Shown: positions 61,344-64,000 of the stretch, one piece after another
Layout: each line of letters begins with the position of its first letter
How positions within the stretch are numbered: position 1 is the stretch's first letter
From: Lysobacterales bacterium
GTDB taxonomy: Bacteria > Pseudomonadota > Gammaproteobacteria > Xanthomonadales > Xanthomonadaceae
NCBI GenBank assembly: GCA_014946745.1
Contig: JADCRD010000001.1
Span: 2,602,427-2,666,426, forward strand
DNA length: 64,000 nucleotides
Direction: 5' to 3'
Notes under the pieces: model-generated
Database searches by the model: none
Told to the model about the DNA's origin: nothing
The model's input: only the letters and a program-made list of their open reading frames with translations
Program-made: the position numbers and the translations under genes

Positions 61344-62603
61344 ATGGACGACACTCCCCTCACTCTGCTGCTCCCGGCGCTCGGCCTTCTGCTGGTGCTC
61401 TCCGCATTCTTCTCCGCCTCGGAGTCGGCGCTGACATCGATCAACCGCTACCGGCTCATGCATCTGGCACGCGGCGGCAGTCGCGGGGCCCGGCTTGCGG
61501 GAAAGCTACTGAAGCAACCGGAGCAATTGGCCGGCCTGATCCTGCTGAGCAAACACCTCGTCAACGGCGCCGCAGCGGTGATTTGCACCCTGTTGTTCAT
61601 CGGCCTGCTCGGCTACGCCGGGGTGCTGGTGGCCATACCAGTGATCGGCCTGGTGCTGCTGCTCTGCTCCGAACTGATGCCCAAGTCACTTGCCGCCCTC
61701 AATCCCGAGCGCATCGCCCTGCCCGCGGCCTACGTGCTGTGGCCGATGCTCAAGCTCGGAACGCCCGTGGTGATGGCCGTCAATACGCTCGTCGCAGGCA
61801 TCCTGCGGACCTTCGGGCTGCGCCCCTCCTTGGGTGACGCTCACGCGCGCTCCGCCACCGAACTGCGCACGCTGCTGGAGGAGGGCGGCCAGCTGCTCCC
61901 AGACAAGCATCGGCAGATGCTGCTCAACATCCTCGCTCTCGAAGAAGCGAAGATCGAGGACATCATGGTGCCGCGCAACGAGATCGAGGGTATCGATCTG
62001 GACGCAAGCCCGGACGAACTGCGCCAGCGACTGGCGGGCTTTCCTTTCAGTCGTGCGCCGGTCTATCGCGGCAGCATCGATCAGGTGATCGGCATCCTGC
62101 ATCTGCGCAATCTGCTGGGCACGCCCGCAGCGCGACTCAACGCGCACTACATTGAGTCACTGCTGCGCAAGCCCTACTTCGTCCCCGAAGGCACGCCGCT
62201 GACCCGACAGATGCTGGAGTTTCAGCGAGTCAAGCGACGTGTCGGCCTGGTCGTCGACGAGTACGGCGACATCGTCGGCCTGGTGACGCTGCCGGACATC
62301 CTTGAAGAGATCGTCGGCGATTTCGTGAGCGCCCCCGGCCAGAACACCCAGCCCATTCTGCAAAGCCCTGACGGAAGCCTGCTGATCGACGGCCGAACGC
62401 CGCTGCACACGATCAATCGACAACTCGACTGGTCCTTGCCCACCGATGCCTTCAGCACCCTGAGTGGCCTGATCGTCGCGCAGCTCGAAGATCTGCCCTC
62501 GGTGGGCACCGAGCTTGAGATCGAGGGCCTGAGAATGCGGATTGAAGCCACGGGCGACAATGTGGTGCAACGGGTGCGGGTATTCCCGGCCCGGAGCCTG
62601 TGA
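61344..62603 (+). CDS. CNNM/CorC-HlyC family transporter-like protein
   Basis: The 419-residue protein has an N-terminal DUF21/CNNM membrane domain of about four helices (LLVLSAFFSASESALTSINR, LAGLILLSKHLVNGAAAVIC, VLLLCSELMPKSLAALNPER). A CBS pair follows (IEDIMVPRNEIEGIDLD near 200-216, then VGLVVDEYGDIVGLVTLPDI near 295-315), and a C-terminal CorC_HlyC domain ends the protein. Family members are linked to Mg2+/Co2+ efflux; the old 'hemolysin' label is misleading. This looks like the YfjD/YtfL subgroup. It stands alone between radA and tRNA-Thr. Confidence 0.92.
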   Translation: MDDTPLTLLLPALGLLLVLSAFFSASESALTSINRYRLMHLARGGSRGARLAGKLLKQPEQLAGLILLSKHLVNGAAAVICTLLFIGLLGYAGVLVAIPVIGLVLLLCSELMPKSLAALNPERIALPAAYVLWPMLKLGTPVVMAVNTLVAGILRTFGLRPSLGDAHARSATELRTLLEEGGQLLPDKHRQMLLNILALEEAKIEDIMVPRNEIEGIDLDASPDELRQRLAGFPFSRAPVYRGSIDQVIGILHLRNLLGTPAARLNAHYIESLLRKPYFVPEGTPLTRQMLEFQRVKRRVGLVVDEYGDIVGLVTLPDILEEIVGDFVSAPGQNTQPILQSPDGSLLIDGRTPLHTINRQLDWSLPTDAFSTLSGLIVAQLEDLPSVGTELEIEGLRMRIEATGDNVVQRVRVFPARSL

Positions 62604-62814
62604 ACTGCGCCTCCAGACTCCACAGCGGCGGCAGCTACGCCCTGCCCTCGTCGCGAAGCATTGCATGAGTGCGCAGTCCTTGGGTCACGAGGGTCGGCAG
62701 AACGCCCGCCGCGCGCTGCTGCGGCGGCGAGCGGCCGCAGGAGGCCGCAGTCGTGGGCTGGCGCCTCGATCGCTCCGGAGCCTGCTCCCCCGCCTGCAAG
62801 GTTTCGGAGTCGCG
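62604..62814. other. Intergenic stretch before the tRNA terminator
   Basis: About 210 bases between the CorC/HlyC-type gene and the tRNA terminator. I see no gene or repeat. Open frames here continue across the tRNA and are not coding. Confidence 0.5.
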
Positions 62815-62852
62815 CAAAACAAACGGCCGCCTGCGCGGGGCGAGGCGGCCGT
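62815..62852 (-). terminator. Rho-independent terminator of tRNA-Thr
   Basis: On the minus strand ACGGCCGCCT and AGGCGGCCGT (plus-strand 62843-62852 and 62823-62832) form a 10-bp stem followed by TTGTTTT. It lies just past the tRNA 3' end. Confidence 0.9.
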
Positions 62853-62860
62853 CTGAGTTC

Positions 62861-62936
62861 TGGTGCCGGAAACAGGAGTCGAACCTGCGACCTACGCATT
62901 ACGAATGCGCCGCTCTACCAACTGAGCTATTCCGGC
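62861..62936 (-). tRNA. tRNA-Thr (anticodon CGT)
   Basis: The 76-base gene reads GCCGGAA at the 5' end and TTCCGGC-A-CCA at the 3' end, so CCA is encoded. The D arm GCTCAGTTGGTAGAGC, the anticodon arm GCGCA-TTCGTAA-TGCGT (anticodon CGT, decoding ACG) and the T arm with GTTCGACTC are all intact. A terminator follows directly. Confidence 0.97.
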
Positions 62937-62996
62937 GAATAGCCGCGAAGTTTAGGCACGTCGGCGCACCGGGTCAACGCGTTTGCCACCAATAGC

Positions 62997-63947
62997 TCAC
63001 GCCACCAGGGTGACGCGCAGCTCCTTGGGCAGGGCGAAGATCACATTCTCGGGCTCGCCCTCCAGCTGGCGGACGCCGCTGGCGCCGAGTTCGCGCAGTC
63101 GATCGACCACGCCCTGCACCAGCAGCTCGGGCGCGGACGCCCCGGCGGTGAGGCCAATTCGCCGGCGGCCGGCCAGCCAGGCAGGGTCGATATGCTCAGC
63201 GCCGTCAATGAGGTAAGCCGGCACGCCCTGCTTCTCGGCCAGCTCGCGCAGGCGGTTCGAATTCGAGCTGTTGACCGAGCCCACCACCAGCAGCAGATCG
63301 CACTCGGCGGCCAGCCGACGTACCGCATCCTGGCGGTTCTGGGTGGCATAGCAGATGTCGTCCTTGCGCGGCCCCAGGATGGCCGGGAAACGCTGGCGCA
63401 GCGCTTCGATGATGCCGCGGGTGTCGTCCACCGATAGCGTGGTCTGAGTCGTGTACGCCAGGTTGTCGGGCTGGCCTACATCGAGCCGCGCCACATCGGC
63501 CACATCTTCGACAAGGTAGATCTGTCCGCCAGCGCTCTCGGCGTTCCATTGGCCCATGGTGCCCTCCACTTCCGGATGTCCGGCATGGCCGATCAGCACC
63601 ACGTCGCGGCCGGCCCGGCAGTGCTGGGCCACTTCCATGTGGACCTTGGTGACCAGCGGGCAGGTCGCATCGAACACCTTGAGCCCACGGCGAGCGGCTT
63701 CGCCTCGCACCGCCTGAGAAACGCCATGGGCGCTGAAGATCACGGTGGCGCCGTCAGGCACCTGGTCGAGCTCCTCGACAAACACGGCGCCGCGCGCGCG
63801 CAGGTCTTCGACCACGTAGCGGTTATGCACCACCTCGTGACGCACGTAGATGGGGGCGCCGAAAAGCTCCAGCGCACGCTTGACGATCTCGATAGCGCGG
63901 TCGACGCCGGCGCAGAAGCCACGGGGGTTTGCGAGCAGGATGTCCAT
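62997..63947 (-). CDS. ispH: 4-hydroxy-3-methylbut-2-enyl diphosphate reductase
   Basis: IspH (LytB) makes IPP and DMAPP in the last step of the MEP isoprenoid pathway using a [4Fe-4S] cluster. The 316-residue protein has the three cluster cysteines in [13 protein letters not shown] (Cys12), [11 protein letters not shown] and [14 protein letters not shown]. Substrate-site residues are in [19 protein letters not shown], the [13 protein letters not shown] stretch and [12 protein letters not shown]. The length is normal. In many gammaproteobacteria lspA and fkpB lie upstream, but the window ends 53 bases after this start. Confidence 0.98.
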   Translation of the reverse strand: MDILLANPRGFCAGVDRAIEIVKRALELFGAPIYVRHEVVHNRYVVEDLRARGAVFVEELDQVPDGATVIFSAHGVSQAVRGEAARRGLKVFDATCPLVTKVHMEVAQHCRAGRDVVLIGHAGHPEVEGTMGQWNAESAGGQIYLVEDVADVARLDVGQPDNLAYTTQTTLSVDDTRGIIEALRQRFPAILGPRKDDICYATQNRQDAVRRLAAECDLLLVVGSVNSSNSNRLRELAEKQGVPAYLIDGAEHIDPAWLAGRRRIGLTAGASAPELLVQGVVDRLRELGASGVRQLEGEPENVIFALPKELRVTLVA

Positions 63948-64000
63948 GCGCCGAGTGTAGCGCGCGGCCCGTAGCGAGCCGAGTCGACCGCGCTTCGCTG

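Overview
The window is GC-rich, gene-dense DNA from a gammaproteobacterium, most likely Lysobacterales (Xanthomonadales). The evidence is the gene order (WGR-like gene then hemE; divergent rluC/rne; rpsP-rimM-trmD-rplS next to ffh), two DUF2058 proteins, a Xanthomonas-style large TonB receptor, an 'FSNGFE' motif in a secreted protease, and GGGATTC-type intergenic repeats. I see no phage, insertion sequence, CRISPR array or rRNA. One tRNA gene, tRNA-Thr(CGT), is present.

Layout. 1-5.5 kb: a probable aroB tail, a WGR-like small protein, hemE, and a large hybrid sensor kinase with a periplasmic propeller. 5.7-10.5 kb: a tightly coupled five-gene operon in which two DUF697-type GTPases bracket YceI, cytochrome b561 and YceI; I think this is the most unusual system here. 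10.5-18 kb: glnK-amtB behind a sigma-54-like promoter, a NarL-type regulator, nfuA, phhB, a divergent CPBP-like membrane protein and rluC. 18-26 kb: rne, a GacA/UvrY-type regulator, the ugd-slyX-DUF2058 operon and an FKBP isomerase. 26-33 kb: small membrane and NTF2-like proteins, a secreted glutathione peroxidase, a membrane protein, and a DUF349 protein coupled to a cytosine-deaminase-like enzyme. 33-35 kb: repeat-rich DNA around two tandem SET-domain methyltransferase genes. 35-42 kb: a secreted M13 peptidase, a large subtilisin, YqhA and a second DUF2058 protein.

42.3-53.9 kb is a pectin/oligogalacturonate utilisation locus: KDG kinase, TonB receptor, rhamnogalacturonan acetylesterase, pectate lyase, a hydratase-family enzyme, a DctPQM TRAP transporter and a LacI regulator. 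The logic is extracellular depolymerisation, outer-membrane uptake, inner-membrane TRAP uptake and entry into 2-keto-3-deoxygluconate metabolism. The 10-mer TGACACCGGT occurs three times, only in the two divergent promoter regions of this locus as far as I saw, and one copy lies inside the spacer of a plausible promoter. It is a good candidate for the LacI operator.

54-64 kb is mainly housekeeping: rplS, trmD, rimM, rpsP, ffh, a CcsA-like protein, a PilZ protein, radA, a CorC/HlyC-type protein, tRNA-Thr and ispH.

A structured repeat of about 150 bp with terminal inverted ends occurs at 10.5 kb and 54.6 kb and looks like a small non-autonomous element or a structured intergenic repeat. All family calls come from reading motifs by eye; no database search was run.
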